A stretch of DNA of 64,000 nucleotides from Azospirillum oleiclasticum. Lineage in GTDB: Bacteria; Pseudomonadota; Alphaproteobacteria; Azospirillales; Azospirillaceae. Below, one piece after another: positions 25,870-34,445 of this stretch (positions are counted from its first letter, which is position 1; every line of letters starts with the position of its first letter). The DNA is taken from contig NZ_JABFFR010000027.1 of assembly GCF_013423485.1 (NCBI RefSeq), positions 124,001-188,000 on the forward strand, given 5' to 3'. The position numbers were made by a program, and so were the translations under genes. The notes under the pieces are model-generated. The model did no database searches. It saw only the letters and a list, made by a program, of their open reading frames with translations, and had not been told where the DNA came from.

Positions 25870-27249
25870 TCACGTCAGCGGCCTCAGTTCGCCGAGCAGG
25901 GTCGGGATCAGCTCCGACACCGTCGGGTGGATGTGCACGGAGCGCTGCAGGGTGGGGTAGGGCGCCTTGGCCTGCATGGTGGCGAGCACGGCGTGGATCG
26001 CCTCGTCGCCGCCGGGGCCGAGGATGGCCGCGCCCAGGATCTCCTGCGTGTCGGCGTCCACCGTAATCTTCATGAAGCCCTGCTCCTCGCCCTTCTCGAC
26101 CGCCCGGCCCACCCGCGTCATCGGGCGCATGCCGGTCAGCGCCCGCCGTCCGGACCGCCGCACCTCCTCGTTGGTCAGGCCGACCCGCCCCAGCGGGGGA
26201 TCGACGTAGAGGGCGTAGGCCGGAATACGGTCGGTGACGCGGCGCGGGTCGCCGTCGAGGATGTTCGCCGCGACGATCTCGAAGTCGTTGTAGGCGGTGT
26301 GGGTGAAGGCGCCGCGGCCATTGCAGTCGCCCAGCGCCCAGATACCAGGGACGCTGGTGCGGAGCTGGTCATCGACGGTGATGTAGCCGCGCGCATCGGT
26401 CACCACGCCGGCCCGGTCGAGGGCGAGGTCGTCGGTGTTGGGACGGCGCCCGACCGCCAGCAGGACGTGGCTGCCCGCGACCTCCGGTGCGCCGGCGGTG
26501 CAGTCGACGGCGACCGCCACCCCGTCGCCCTGCGGGGCGAAGCGGATGCACTCGGCCGACAGGCGGATCGACACGCCCTCGCGTTCCAGGATGTCGCGGA
26601 TGCCGTCGGACACGTCCGGGTCCTCGCGCGGGATCAGCCGCGGCCCCCGTTCGACGACGGTCACTTCGCTGCCGAAGCGGCGGTACATCTGCGCGAACTC
26701 CAGCCCGATGTAGCTGCCGCCGACGACCACCAGGTGGCGCGGCAGCGTGTCGAGGTCGAGGATCGTGCCGCTGGTCAGGGGCCGGATCCTGTCCACGCCC
26801 GGCAGATCCGGCACCGCCGCGCGTCCGCCGACGTTGATGAAGATGCGCCCGGCGGTCAGACGGTCGTCGCCGACCCGGATCGTGTCCGCGGATTCGAACC
26901 GCGCATGGCCTTGGAAGACGGTGCAGCCCGTCATGCCCCGCAGCCAGCGCTCCACGTTCGTGCGGGAGCGGCCGGACACGGCGTCCTTGCGCGCCTTCAC
27001 CCGGGCCATGTCCACCCGCACCGGGCCGTCCAGCACCACGCCGTACTCCGCCGCGCGGCGCGCCATCCGGGCGACGCGGGCGCTGGCGACCAGCGTCTTG
27101 GTGGGAATGCAGCCGGTGTTGACGCAGGTGCCGCCGAAGCGGTGGCGCTCGACGAGCGCCACGCTCATGCCGGCGGCCGTCAGGCGCCCGGCCAGGGGCG
27201 GCCCGGCCTGGCCGGACCCGATGACGATGGCGTCGAACCGGGTGCTCAT
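25870..27249 (-). CDS. Class I pyridine nucleotide-disulfide oxidoreductase (RclA/MerA-like)
   Basis: A 459-residue flavoprotein disulfide reductase. It has FAD-binding IVIGSGQAGPPLAGRL, the redox-active disulfide GGTCVNTGCIPTKT (CxxxxC), NAD(P)-binding LVVVGGSYIGLEFAQ, GIWALGDCNGRGAF, and a C-terminal dimer-interface HIHPTVSELIPTLL with the catalytic His-Glu. It has no N-terminal heavy-metal domain and no C-terminal Cys pair, so mercuric reductase activity is unlikely; RclA-like or other disulfide/metal reductase activity is more plausible. ATG 27249 has GGGGGAG upstream. Confidence 0.87.
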   Translation of the reverse strand: MSTRFDAIVIGSGQAGPPLAGRLTAAGMSVALVERHRFGGTCVNTGCIPTKTLVASARVARMARRAAEYGVVLDGPVRVDMARVKARKDAVSGRSRTNVERWLRGMTGCTVFQGHARFESADTIRVGDDRLTAGRIFINVGGRAAVPDLPGVDRIRPLTSGTILDLDTLPRHLVVVGGSYIGLEFAQMYRRFGSEVTVVERGPRLIPREDPDVSDGIRDILEREGVSIRLSAECIRFAPQGDGVAVAVDCTAGAPEVAGSHVLLAVGRRPNTDDLALDRAGVVTDARGYITVDDQLRTSVPGIWALGDCNGRGAFTHTAYNDFEIVAANILDGDPRRVTDRIPAYALYVDPPLGRVGLTNEEVRRSGRRALTGMRPMTRVGRAVEKGEEQGFMKITVDADTQEILGAAILGPGGDEAIHAVLATMQAKAPYPTLQRSVHIHPTVSELIPTLLGELRPLT

Positions 27250-27552
27250 GGATCTCGCTCCCCCCACGATGGTGTCGCCCCGAAGGCTAACCGTCGCCGC
27301 CGGGATCCGGCAACCATACGAAGGTTTGCGGCACCCCGGCCCGCCTTGCAGGACGCGACGGTGACCTGTTCATTCGCCCGGCCGCAGGTTCGGGCCGGCG
27401 CGCGCCGTTTTCATCCTTCCGGCGGAGGATCGGAGGCCCTGCCGACCAGGCGTGCCCTGCCTCCTTGCCCGTCACCCCTTGTCCCGCGGCGGCAGCGCGT
27501 GTATGAACTGCGATCCATAAATCACTTATGGCAACGACAAGGGAGGCAAGCC
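27250..27552. other. Divergent intergenic region with a palindrome
   Basis: Between the divergent flavoprotein and isomerase genes. The only clear signal is CCATAA (27515-27520) / TTATGG (27526-27531), 22 bp before the isomerase start, where an operator would block transcription. No open frame with coding character was seen. Confidence 0.45.
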
Positions 27553-28326
27553 GTGGCACTGGTCGACGCCGAGCTGCGGGACAACGTGGCCGTGATCCGC
27601 CTGAACGATCCGGCGCGGATGAACGCGCTGTCCGACGCGCTGGTCGAGGGGCTGGTTTCGGCACTCTCCGCCGCAGCGGGCGATCCGGCGGTCCGCTGCA
27701 TCGTCATCACGGGCACTGGAAACGCCTTCTGTGCCGGCGGCGACCTCGACGTCATCGTCATGAGCGATCCGAACATGGTGCGCGACTATCTGCGGCGCAT
27801 GCAGGCGTGGGCAGCGTCGCTGGGCGCGATCGAGAAGCCGCTGATCGGCGCCGTCAACGGAGCGGCCGTTGGTGCCGGTCTGTCGCTGGCGCTCCTCGCC
27901 GACATCGTCGTCGCCAGCCGACAGGCCAGGTTCCAGGCCGCCTTTCCCCGGCTGGGGGCGGTGCCGGACCTCGGCCTTGCCTACACGCTGCCGCGGGCGG
28001 TTGGTCATCCGGTCGCGAACGACCTTCTTCTCACCAACCGGACCCTGACGGCGGAGGAGGCCCTGGCGCTTGGGCTGGTCAGCCGCGTGTTCGACGCGGA
28101 CTCCTTCGACCGGTCCGTTCTCGAGATCGCCGGCCAGCTTGCCAAGGGGCCGACCCGCGCGCTGGGCCTGACGAAGCGCCTGCTCGCACAGGGAATGACG
28201 GGCTCCCTCCACTCCCTGCTGGAGATCGAGGCGGCCACCCAGGCCCTGGCGTTCGCCACCGACGATTTCTCCGCGGGCGTCGCCGCCTTCAAGGAGCGGC
28301 GCCAGCCGCGTTTCACCGGGGCGTGA
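27553..28326 (+). CDS. PaaG-like enoyl-CoA hydratase/isomerase
   Basis: A 257-residue crotonase-fold protein. The oxyanion-hole segment is GNAFCAGGDLDVI (about 57-69). At the acid/base position the sequence reads FPRLGAVPDLGLAYTLPR with Asp139 rather than the Glu pair of classical hydratases; this VPD...LPR pattern is the PaaG/isomerase type (ring-opening isomerase of phenylacetate degradation). The start is GTG 27553 with GGGAGG six bases upstream. The 3' end overlaps the convergent LysR gene by 14 bp. It may belong functionally to cluster 1 or 2. Confidence 0.85.
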   Translation: MALVDAELRDNVAVIRLNDPARMNALSDALVEGLVSALSAAAGDPAVRCIVITGTGNAFCAGGDLDVIVMSDPNMVRDYLRRMQAWAASLGAIEKPLIGAVNGAAVGAGLSLALLADIVVASRQARFQAAFPRLGAVPDLGLAYTLPRAVGHPVANDLLLTNRTLTAEEALALGLVSRVFDADSFDRSVLEIAGQLAKGPTRALGLTKRLLAQGMTGSLHSLLEIEAATQALAFATDDFSAGVAAFKERRQPRFTGA

Positions 28327-29275
28327 CGGCCGGCCCCGCCTCCGGCCGGCACGGTGTTCCGGAACTCGCGCGGGGCTCGTAGCCGATCGGGGGGTGGGCC
28401 TGGATGGCGGCCATGAAGTGTTTCATCGGTCGCGTTGGCAGCCATTCCTTGCGCGACGCGGCGGCGATCGGCATCGGTTCCCCCAGGTCGTAGGGAATGG
28501 TGGTGAACCGGGCCTTGAAGGTGCGGCTCTGCGCGTAGCCGGCGCTGACCACGCCGATGGTGTCCGTCGTGCCGACGATCTCCGTCACCATCGGGAAGTT
28601 CTCCAGGATATGGACCCTGAGCGACGGCGGCGCCTGCTCCGACGGCACCAGGGCGAGGATCCGGTCGACATAGGCGCCGCTGAGATCGGGGATGATGATC
28701 GGGTATCGGTTGATTTCGTCGGCGCGGGGCTTCTCCAGGCGGGTCAGCGGATGAACCTTCCGTACGAACAGCCGTCCATTGAGCATGCCCAACGGTTCGC
28801 ACGTGAAACCGCTCTCGGCCGATAGGCGGTCGAGCGGTCCCAGGCAAATGTCGAGATCGCCCTGGCGAAGCATCTGGATGCCCCGTTCCACCGGAACACC
28901 ATGCAGCTGGACCCGGTAGTCCGGGTATTTCCGGATCAACGACCGCACCGCCCGGTTCAGCAGCCCTTCCAGGGATGATGGCGCGATCCCGACCCGCAGC
29001 AGCGCCTCGCGCTGCTGGCGTCTGGCCTGCGCGTCCTCGATCAGCTGGTCCATGTCGGCCAGGATGCGCGCGGCGCGGGCTATGAAGGCGCTGCCCATCT
29101 CGGTCGTCGACACGCCGCGGGCGTGCCGGGTGAACAGGGCATAACCGATCTCGCGCTCGACGTCCGCCACGCTCTTCGTCACCGCCGACTGGGTGACGTT
29201 CATCATCTCCGACGCCTTGGTGATCGAGCCGGTCCGCTCCACGGCGATGACGTGGCGGAGCTTGCTGAGATTCAT
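28313..29275 (-). CDS. LysR-family transcriptional regulator
   Basis: A 320-residue LTTR: N-terminal HTH (LRHVIAVERTGSITKASEMMNVTQSAVTKSVADVE, residues 6-40) and a periplasmic-binding-protein-like effector domain from about residue 90 (LLRVGIAPSSLEGLL). It is divergent from the thiolase gene of cluster 1 with a 111-bp shared intergenic region holding the conserved motif at 29313. By LTTR convention it should activate cluster 1 in response to a pathway acid or CoA ester. The C-terminus overlaps the PaaG-like gene end. Confidence 0.9.
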   Translation of the reverse strand: MNLSKLRHVIAVERTGSITKASEMMNVTQSAVTKSVADVEREIGYALFTRHARGVSTTEMGSAFIARAARILADMDQLIEDAQARRQQREALLRVGIAPSSLEGLLNRAVRSLIRKYPDYRVQLHGVPVERGIQMLRQGDLDICLGPLDRLSAESGFTCEPLGMLNGRLFVRKVHPLTRLEKPRADEINRYPIIIPDLSGAYVDRILALVPSEQAPPSLRVHILENFPMVTEIVGTTDTIGVVSAGYAQSRTFKARFTTIPYDLGEPMPIAAASRKEWLPTRPMKHFMAAIQAHPPIGYEPRASSGTPCRPEAGPAVTPR

Positions 29276-29312
29276 GACGAGGCATTCCTGAATGGAATAT
29301 TACAGGACTAAC

Positions 29313-29342
29313 TTGCATTGGCTTTATGGCGGAGGCAATGCC
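29313..29342 (+). promoter_or_regulatory. Conserved motif 1 (putative LysR site) upstream of cluster 1
   Basis: TTGCATTGGCTTTATGGC, then AATGC: GCATTG (29315-29320) and CAATGC (29336-29341) form an interrupted palindrome. The left half reappears at 42271-42290 as TTGCATTGGTTTTGTGGC before the second AMP-ligase gene. The dyad, placement between LysR and its divergent target, and duplication support an operator. Confidence 0.6.
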
Positions 29343-29386
29343 AAAATCGTTTGCATCACGAACGGAACATTGGGGTGGAGACCGCC

Positions 29387-30583
29387 ATGGCAGGTGCCCG
29401 AAACACAGCTCCGATTGTCGCCGGCGTCGGCATGATCCCCTTCGCCAAACCCGGCGCGTCCGAGAGCTATGACGTCATGGGGGCGCTCGCCGCCAGCCAG
29501 GCACTGATCGATGCGGGGCTGGACTTTGCGGATGTCCGTCAGGCCTACGCCGGTTACGTCTACGGCGACAGCGCCTGCGGGCAGAAGGCGCTGTACCGGG
29601 TCGGCATGACCGGTATCCCCGTGGTCAACGTCAACAACAACTGCTCCACCGGCTCCACCGCCCTCTTCCTGGCGCGGCAGGCGATCGAACACGGCATCGC
29701 CGACTGCGTGCTGGCGCTCGGCTTCGAGCAGATGAAGCCGGGCGCCATCGCCAGCGTCTTCGACGACCGTCCCAGCCCCTTCGACGCGTTCGATGCCACC
29801 TGCGATGCGCTGGTCGGCCATGCGGAGGTGCCGCTCGCGCTGCGTTATTTCGGCGGCGCCGGCAAGGCGCACAACGACCGCCACGGCTCGACGCTGGAGG
29901 ATTTCGCGCGCATCCGCGCCAAGGCCAGCCGGCATGCGGCGAACAACCCGCTGGCGCTGTTCCGCAAGCAGGTCACCGCCGAGGAGGTGATGGCCTCTCC
30001 CGTCCTGTGGCCGGGAGTCATGCACCGCCTGATGGCCTGTCCGCCGACCTGTGGTGCGGCGGCGGCGGTGCTGGTGTCGCCGGATTTCGCGGCACGGCGT
30101 GGCATCGACGGGCGGGTGCGGATCGCCGCCCAGGCGATGACCACCGACACCCCCAGCACATTCGACAGCCGGGACATGATGCGGCTCGTCGGTTACGACA
30201 TGACCGCCGCCGCGGCCCGGCAGGTCTACGAGGCGGCCGGAACAGGGCCCGGTGACCTGGACGTCGTGGAACTGCACGACTGCTTCGCCCAGAACGAACT
30301 GATCACCTACGAGGGGCTCGGCCTGTGCCCGGAGGGTGGGGCGTCGAAGTTCATCGCCGACGGCGACAACAGCTATGGCGGCCGGGTGGTGACCAACCCG
30401 TCGGGCGGGCTGCTGTCGAAGGGGCATCCGCTGGGCGCCACCGGGCTGGCGCAATGTTTCGAGCTGACCCACCAGCTCCGCGGCACCGCCGGCCCACGGC
30501 AGGTGGAGGGGGCACGGACGGCGCTCCAGCACAATCTCGGTCTGGGTGGCGCCTGCGTGGTGACGCTCTACCAGACGGCCTGA
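29387..30583 (+). CDS. SCPx-type thiolase (acetyl-/propionyl-CoA acyltransferase)
   Basis: A 398-residue thiolase of the sterol-carrier-protein-X/lipid-transfer subfamily. The catalytic set is intact: Cys86 in NVNNNCSTGSTALF, His297 in ELHDCFAQNEL and His347 in GHPLGATGLA. SCPx thiolases cleave 3-keto-acyl-CoA including 2-methyl-branched ones, releasing propionyl-CoA. ATG 29387 has GGGGTGGAG upstream; it is the first gene of cluster 1 after the divergent promoter. Compare the cluster 2 paralogue at 56414, which has lost these residues. Confidence 0.9.
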   Translation: MAGARNTAPIVAGVGMIPFAKPGASESYDVMGALAASQALIDAGLDFADVRQAYAGYVYGDSACGQKALYRVGMTGIPVVNVNNNCSTGSTALFLARQAIEHGIADCVLALGFEQMKPGAIASVFDDRPSPFDAFDATCDALVGHAEVPLALRYFGGAGKAHNDRHGSTLEDFARIRAKASRHAANNPLALFRKQVTAEEVMASPVLWPGVMHRLMACPPTCGAAAAVLVSPDFAARRGIDGRVRIAAQAMTTDTPSTFDSRDMMRLVGYDMTAAAARQVYEAAGTGPGDLDVVELHDCFAQNELITYEGLGLCPEGGASKFIADGDNSYGGRVVTNPSGGLLSKGHPLGATGLAQCFELTHQLRGTAGPRQVEGARTALQHNLGLGGACVVTLYQTA

Positions 30584-30611
30584 CCGGAACAGATGGAGGG
30601 GAGGAGACGGA

Positions 30612-31112
30612 ATGGTGCCTGATGCGACGGTGCAAGGCAATCCCAGGGGTATTTTCGACCGCTCCACGCGGGGCGCCCGAACCGAGGCCGTGGACTTCGA
30701 GGTCGAGGCCGGCCGGGTGATCTTCTTCGCCGAAACCGTGGGGGAGACCGACCCGATCCACCTCGACCGGGAGGCGGCCCGCGCCGCCGGCTACCCCGAC
30801 GTCGTCGCCCCGGCCACCTTCGCCATCGTGATCGACCTGGAAGCCGGGCGGCTGATCGAGAAGCGCGGCGGCATGGGCGGGCTTACCCTGATCAACAGCG
30901 ATTTCCGGCGGCTCCTGCATGGGGAGGAACGCTACGACTACGGTGGCCTGGTCTTCGCGGGTGACGTGCTGACGGTCCAGACCGACGTGGTCGGTTTCGA
31001 GGACAAGAAGGGCGGGGCGCTGGAGTTCGCCCACCTGCGCACGCTGATCAGCCACCCCGTGCGTGGCCCGCTGGTGACGATCACGCGCAGCGTCCTGCAC
31101 CGGCTGGGCTGA
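30612..31112 (+). CDS. MaoC-like (hydratase 2) N-terminal-type subunit
   Basis: A 166-residue hot-dog protein of the FAS1/MaoC dehydratase N-terminal type. VIFFAETVGETDPIHLDREAARAAGY resembles the hydratase motif, and VVAPATFAIVIDLEA and LLHGEERYDYGGLVFAGDVLTV are characteristic of HtdA-like subunits. It starts after a strong GGAGGGGAGGAG site. It pairs with the following gene as the two halves of an (R)-specific enoyl-CoA hydratase, as in mycobacterial heterodimers; this pairing is inferred from adjacency. Confidence 0.85.
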   Translation: MVPDATVQGNPRGIFDRSTRGARTEAVDFEVEAGRVIFFAETVGETDPIHLDREAARAAGYPDVVAPATFAIVIDLEAGRLIEKRGGMGGLTLINSDFRRLLHGEERYDYGGLVFAGDVLTVQTDVVGFEDKKGGALEFAHLRTLISHPVRGPLVTITRSVLHRLG

Positions 31113-31126
31113 GGGAGAAACCAGGA

Positions 31127-31540
31127 ATGACCGATCTTGCGAACGCCGGCCCCGGCGACGCGCTTGCCCCCGTGCTGTTCGGCCCGATCACGCGGACGAC
31201 GCTGGCGCTCTATGCCGGCGCCTCGGGTGACCACAACCCGGCCCACATCGACATCGACTTCGCCAGGAAGGCCGGGCTGGAGGACGTCTTCGCCCATGGC
31301 ATGCTGTCGATGGCCGAACTCGCCCGCGTCGTCACCCGGTGGGCCGGGCTGGGGCGTGTCGAAAGCCTGTCCACCCGCTTCCTCGCCATCACACCGGTGG
31401 GCGCCACCGTGACCTGCCGCGGCGAGGTGGTGGAGCGCTTCGAGAGGAATGGTGAACCGCGCCTGCGGGTGGCGCTGACCGCGGAGATCGACGGCGGCGT
31501 CAGGACGCTGGCCGGCGAAGCGGTCCTCCGGGTGGCATGA
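31127..31540 (+). CDS. MaoC-like (R)-specific enoyl-CoA hydratase subunit
   Basis: A 137-residue hot-dog protein with the hydratase 2 motif YAGASGDHNPAHIDIDFARKAG (catalytic Asp and His in GDHNPAH) and FAHGMLSMAELARVV. This subunit carries the catalytic dyad of the presumed heterodimer and hydrates trans-2-enoyl-CoA to (3R)-hydroxyacyl-CoA. It is 14 bp from its partner gene; its stop lies 12 bp before the dehydrogenase start. Confidence 0.88.
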   Translation: MTDLANAGPGDALAPVLFGPITRTTLALYAGASGDHNPAHIDIDFARKAGLEDVFAHGMLSMAELARVVTRWAGLGRVESLSTRFLAITPVGATVTCRGEVVERFERNGEPRLRVALTAEIDGGVRTLAGEAVLRVA

Positions 31541-31551
31541 GGGAGGGACGG

Positions 31552-32700
31552 ATGCTCGAATTCCAATGGATGACCGAGGAACACCGCGCCTTCGCCGCGA
31601 GCGTGCGCCGTTTCCTGGCCGAGGAGTATGAACCCAACCGGGCCGCCTGGACCAAGGCCGGCCAGATCCCGCACGCCTTCTGGGAGAAGGCCGGCGCGCT
31701 CGGCATCCTCGGTGCCACCATCCCGGAGGAGTTCGGCGGCTCCGGCCTGCCGCTGTCCTTCGATCTGGTGACCTTCCTGGAGCAGGCGCGCATCGGCGAC
31801 ATGGGCTGGGGAACCTTCGTCCACAGCATCGTCGTCCACTACGTCAACGCCTACGGCACGCGCGAGCAGAAGGCCGGCTGGCTGCCGAAGCTGGCGTCGG
31901 GCGAGTGGGTCGGCGCCATCGCGATGACCGAGCCCGGCACCGGGTCCGACCTCAAGGCGGTGCGGACCACCGCGAAGCCGGACGGCAACGGGTACATCAT
32001 CAACGGCTCGAAGACCTTCATCACCAACGGCCTGACCGCCGACTTCATCCTGGTGGTGGCGAAGACCGATCCGGCGGCCGGAACGCGGGGCATCTCGCTG
32101 ATCGGGGTGGAGACCGCCGAGGCGGCCGGCTTCCGCCGCGGTCGCAACCTCGACAAGATCGGGATGAAAAGGCAGGACACCTCGGAGCTGTTCTTCGACG
32201 AGGTGCGCGTGCCGCGGACCAATCTGTTGGGGACGGAGGAAGGGCAGGGCTTCTACCAGTTGATGAAGCAGCTCGTGTGGGAGCGGCTGCTGATCTCCTA
32301 CTGCGCGATCGGCAACGCCCAATGCGCGCTGGACGATACGCTGGCCTATGTGCGCGAGCGGAAGGCCTTCGGGCAGCGCATCATGGATTTCCAGAACACC
32401 CGCTTCAGGCTGGCCGAAGCCAAGACGGAGATCGAAATCTTCGCCGCCTTCCTGGACCGGCTGACGGTCGAGCTGGAGGAGGGCCGGCTGACCGCCGAAC
32501 GGGCCGCCATGGCGAAGTACTGGGGCACCGAAATGCTCGGCCGCATCGCCGACAACTGCCTGCAACTGCATGGCGGCTACGGTTACATGAACGAATACCG
32601 CATCGCCGAAATCTACGCCGATGCGCGCGTCCAGCGCATCTTCGCCGGAACCAACGAGATCATGCGCGAAGTGATCGCGCGGTCCCTCGACATCGAATGA
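31552..32700 (+). CDS. Acyl-CoA dehydrogenase (LCAD/isovaleryl type)
   Basis: A 382-residue FAD acyl-CoA dehydrogenase making trans-2-enoyl-CoA. AIAMTEPGTGSDLKAVRTTA and the C-terminal GYGYMNEYRIAEIYADARVQ are family signatures. The C-terminal motif is IFAGTNEIM, with Ala where medium/short-chain enzymes have the catalytic Glu. Instead Glu244 in LVWERLLIS occupies the helix-G position used by long-chain and isovaleryl-CoA dehydrogenases, enzymes that accept branched substrates. ATG 31552 has GGGAGGG upstream; the ATG at 31537 overlaps the preceding stop and would add five residues. Confidence 0.9.
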   Translation: MLEFQWMTEEHRAFAASVRRFLAEEYEPNRAAWTKAGQIPHAFWEKAGALGILGATIPEEFGGSGLPLSFDLVTFLEQARIGDMGWGTFVHSIVVHYVNAYGTREQKAGWLPKLASGEWVGAIAMTEPGTGSDLKAVRTTAKPDGNGYIINGSKTFITNGLTADFILVVAKTDPAAGTRGISLIGVETAEAAGFRRGRNLDKIGMKRQDTSELFFDEVRVPRTNLLGTEEGQGFYQLMKQLVWERLLISYCAIGNAQCALDDTLAYVRERKAFGQRIMDFQNTRFRLAEAKTEIEIFAAFLDRLTVELEEGRLTAERAAMAKYWGTEMLGRIADNCLQLHGGYGYMNEYRIAEIYADARVQRIFAGTNEIMREVIARSLDIE

Positions 32701-32708
32701 GACGGGCA

Positions 32709-33539
32709 ATGACCATGGGCAAGATTGCAGGAAAGACCGCCTACGTCACCGGGTCGGGCCGTGGGATCGGCCGGGCGCTGGCGCTGAAACTCGCCTCGGA
32801 AGGTGCGCGGGTGGTGGTCAACGACCTCGATGCCGATCCCGCCGACGAGGTCGTCGCGGCGATCCGTGCCCGCGGGGGCGAGGCGGTGGCGGTGGCCGGC
32901 AGCGTGAGCGCCGACGGGTTCGCCGAGCGTTTCATCGGCACCGGGCTGGAGACCTTCGGCGGTATCGACATCATCGTCAACAACGCCGGCTACACCTGGG
33001 ATTCGCTGATCGGCAGGATGACCGACGAACAGTTCGACGCGATGATGGACGTCCACGTCAAGGCACCCTTCCGCATCCTGCGCGCCGCCGCCGATCCGAT
33101 CCGCAGGATGGCGAAGGCGGAGGCCGAGGCGGGCCACGAGGTGTTCCGCAAGGTCGTCAACATCTCCTCCGTGGCCGGGGTCGGCGGCAACGTGGGGCAG
33201 GCCAACTACGCCTCGGCCAAATCGGCGGTGCTGGGCCTGACCAAGTCGCTGGCCAAGGAATGGGGGCGGCTGAAGGTCAACGTCAACTGCGTCGCCTTCG
33301 GTTTCATCGAGACGCGCCTGACCGAGGCGTCGGAGGAGAAGAAGCAGATCGTCGTCGGCGGCAACCGCATCGATGTCGGACTGCCGCCCAAGGTGGCGCA
33401 GGGGTTCGCGGCGATGATCCCGCTCGGCCGCGCCGGCACGCCCGAGGAGGCGGCGGACGGCGTCTATCTCTTCTGCACGCCGGAATCCAACTACATCACC
33501 GGCCAGGTCGTGATCGTGGGGGGAGGGTTCGCGCTCTGA
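32709..33539 (+). CDS. MFE-2-like SDR (3R)-hydroxyacyl-CoA dehydrogenase
   Basis: A 276-residue short-chain dehydrogenase: TGSGRGIG nucleotide loop (14-21), NNAG (91-94), catalytic Ser in VNISSVAG, Tyr167 and Lys171 in YASAK. The segment RVVVNDLDADPADEVVAAIR and the GGEAVAVAGSV that follows resemble the dehydrogenase domain of peroxisomal multifunctional enzyme 2, which oxidises (3R)-hydroxyacyl-CoA. Together with the MaoC pair it would replace FadB-type chemistry. It starts at ATG 32709, 9 bp after the dehydrogenase stop; ATG 32715 is an alternative. Confidence 0.88.
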   Translation: MTMGKIAGKTAYVTGSGRGIGRALALKLASEGARVVVNDLDADPADEVVAAIRARGGEAVAVAGSVSADGFAERFIGTGLETFGGIDIIVNNAGYTWDSLIGRMTDEQFDAMMDVHVKAPFRILRAAADPIRRMAKAEAEAGHEVFRKVVNISSVAGVGGNVGQANYASAKSAVLGLTKSLAKEWGRLKVNVNCVAFGFIETRLTEASEEKKQIVVGGNRIDVGLPPKVAQGFAAMIPLGRAGTPEEAADGVYLFCTPESNYITGQVVIVGGGFAL

Positions 33540-33569
33540 ACGGCCACACCCGGTGGGAGGAGGGGTGAC

Positions 33570-34442
33570 ATGGAAATGTCCGATGTCGCGCAGCTCTCGC
33601 TGATCGGCGTCTCGCAGGGCTGCGGGTATGCGCTGGTCGCTCTCGGCTTTGTCTTCATCTATCGCGCGACGGAGATCGTCAATTTCGCCCATGGCGAGCT
33701 GATGATGTTGGGGGCGTTCACGGTCCTGACCTTTGCGGAGCTCCTCGGTCTGGGCTTCTGGCTCGGCGCGGCGCTCGGAATCCTGTCGCTGGGCGTCTTC
33801 GGTTATCTGCTGGACGCGGTGGTGATGCGCCGCGTCATCGGCGAATCCCAGGCCAGCGTCTTCATCCTGACGGTGGCCCTCGGCCTGATGCTGAAGGCCC
33901 TGGCCGGCATGATCTGGGGCTACGGCGCGCGCAGCCTGCCGTCTCCGTTCCAGACCGACGTTCATTTCGGCGGCATCGTCATCGGGCTCGACCGGATCGC
34001 GGTGATCCTGGCGACCGTGCTGATCTGCGGCCTTCTCTGGCTGTTCTTCAGCCGCACCAGGTTGGGCCTGGCGATCCAGGCGGCCTCGCAGAACCAGCTT
34101 GCCGCCTATTACAGCCGCATCCCGGTCAAACGGCTGGTGTCGCTGGTCTGGGCGATCGCCGCCATGGTCGCGGCGGTCGCCGGTCTGATGATGGCGCCCG
34201 TGACCCAGGTCGATACCGAGATGAGCCTGTTCGGCATCAAGGCGTTCGCCGGGGCCGTGGTGGGTGGCTTCGGCTCGATCCCGGGCGCGCTCATGGGCTG
34301 CCTGATCATCGGGGTGGCCGAGCCGTTCCTCGACTACGCGTTCCCGCCGCTCAAGGGTGTCTACGCCTACATCCTCATGCTCGCCGTGCTGTTCGTCCGT
34401 CCCGAGGGGCTGATCCCGCAAACCTACCAGAAGAAGGTCTGA
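33570..34442 (+). CDS. Branched-chain-type ABC transporter permease (LivH-like), cluster 1
   Basis: A 290-residue inner-membrane permease with about eight helices. Family features are IYRATEIVNFAHGELMMLGAF, AFAGAVVGGFGSIPGALMGC (the EAA-like coupling loop) and ILMLAVLFVRPEGL at the end. It forms the import channel with the next gene. The HAAT family carries branched-chain amino acids but also aromatic and aliphatic acids; location inside an acyl-CoA oxidation operon points to a carboxylic acid substrate. A 3-bp gap separates it from the LivM-like gene. Confidence 0.92.
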   Translation: MEMSDVAQLSLIGVSQGCGYALVALGFVFIYRATEIVNFAHGELMMLGAFTVLTFAELLGLGFWLGAALGILSLGVFGYLLDAVVMRRVIGESQASVFILTVALGLMLKALAGMIWGYGARSLPSPFQTDVHFGGIVIGLDRIAVILATVLICGLLWLFFSRTRLGLAIQAASQNQLAAYYSRIPVKRLVSLVWAIAAMVAAVAGLMMAPVTQVDTEMSLFGIKAFAGAVVGGFGSIPGALMGCLIIGVAEPFLDYAFPPLKGVYAYILMLAVLFVRPEGLIPQTYQKKV

Positions 34443-34445
34443 CCC

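Noticed and set aside
25685..25873. A 62-codon minus-strand frame starting in the stop of the flavoprotein gene
   Set aside because: The short stretch GADEILIANG looks protein-like but the rest is Arg/Ser/Pro-rich and no family is recognisable; probably chance in GC-rich DNA.
25870..27249. Mercuric reductase
   Set aside because: The CxxxxC disulfide is shared by the whole class; the N-terminal metal-binding domain and C-terminal Cys pair of MerA are absent and no mer genes are nearby.
29313..29350. Sigma-54 promoter on the minus strand before the LysR gene
   Set aside because: A GG-N10-GC spacing exists but the flanking bases do not match TGGCAC...TTGC, and no enhancer-binding regulator is nearby.
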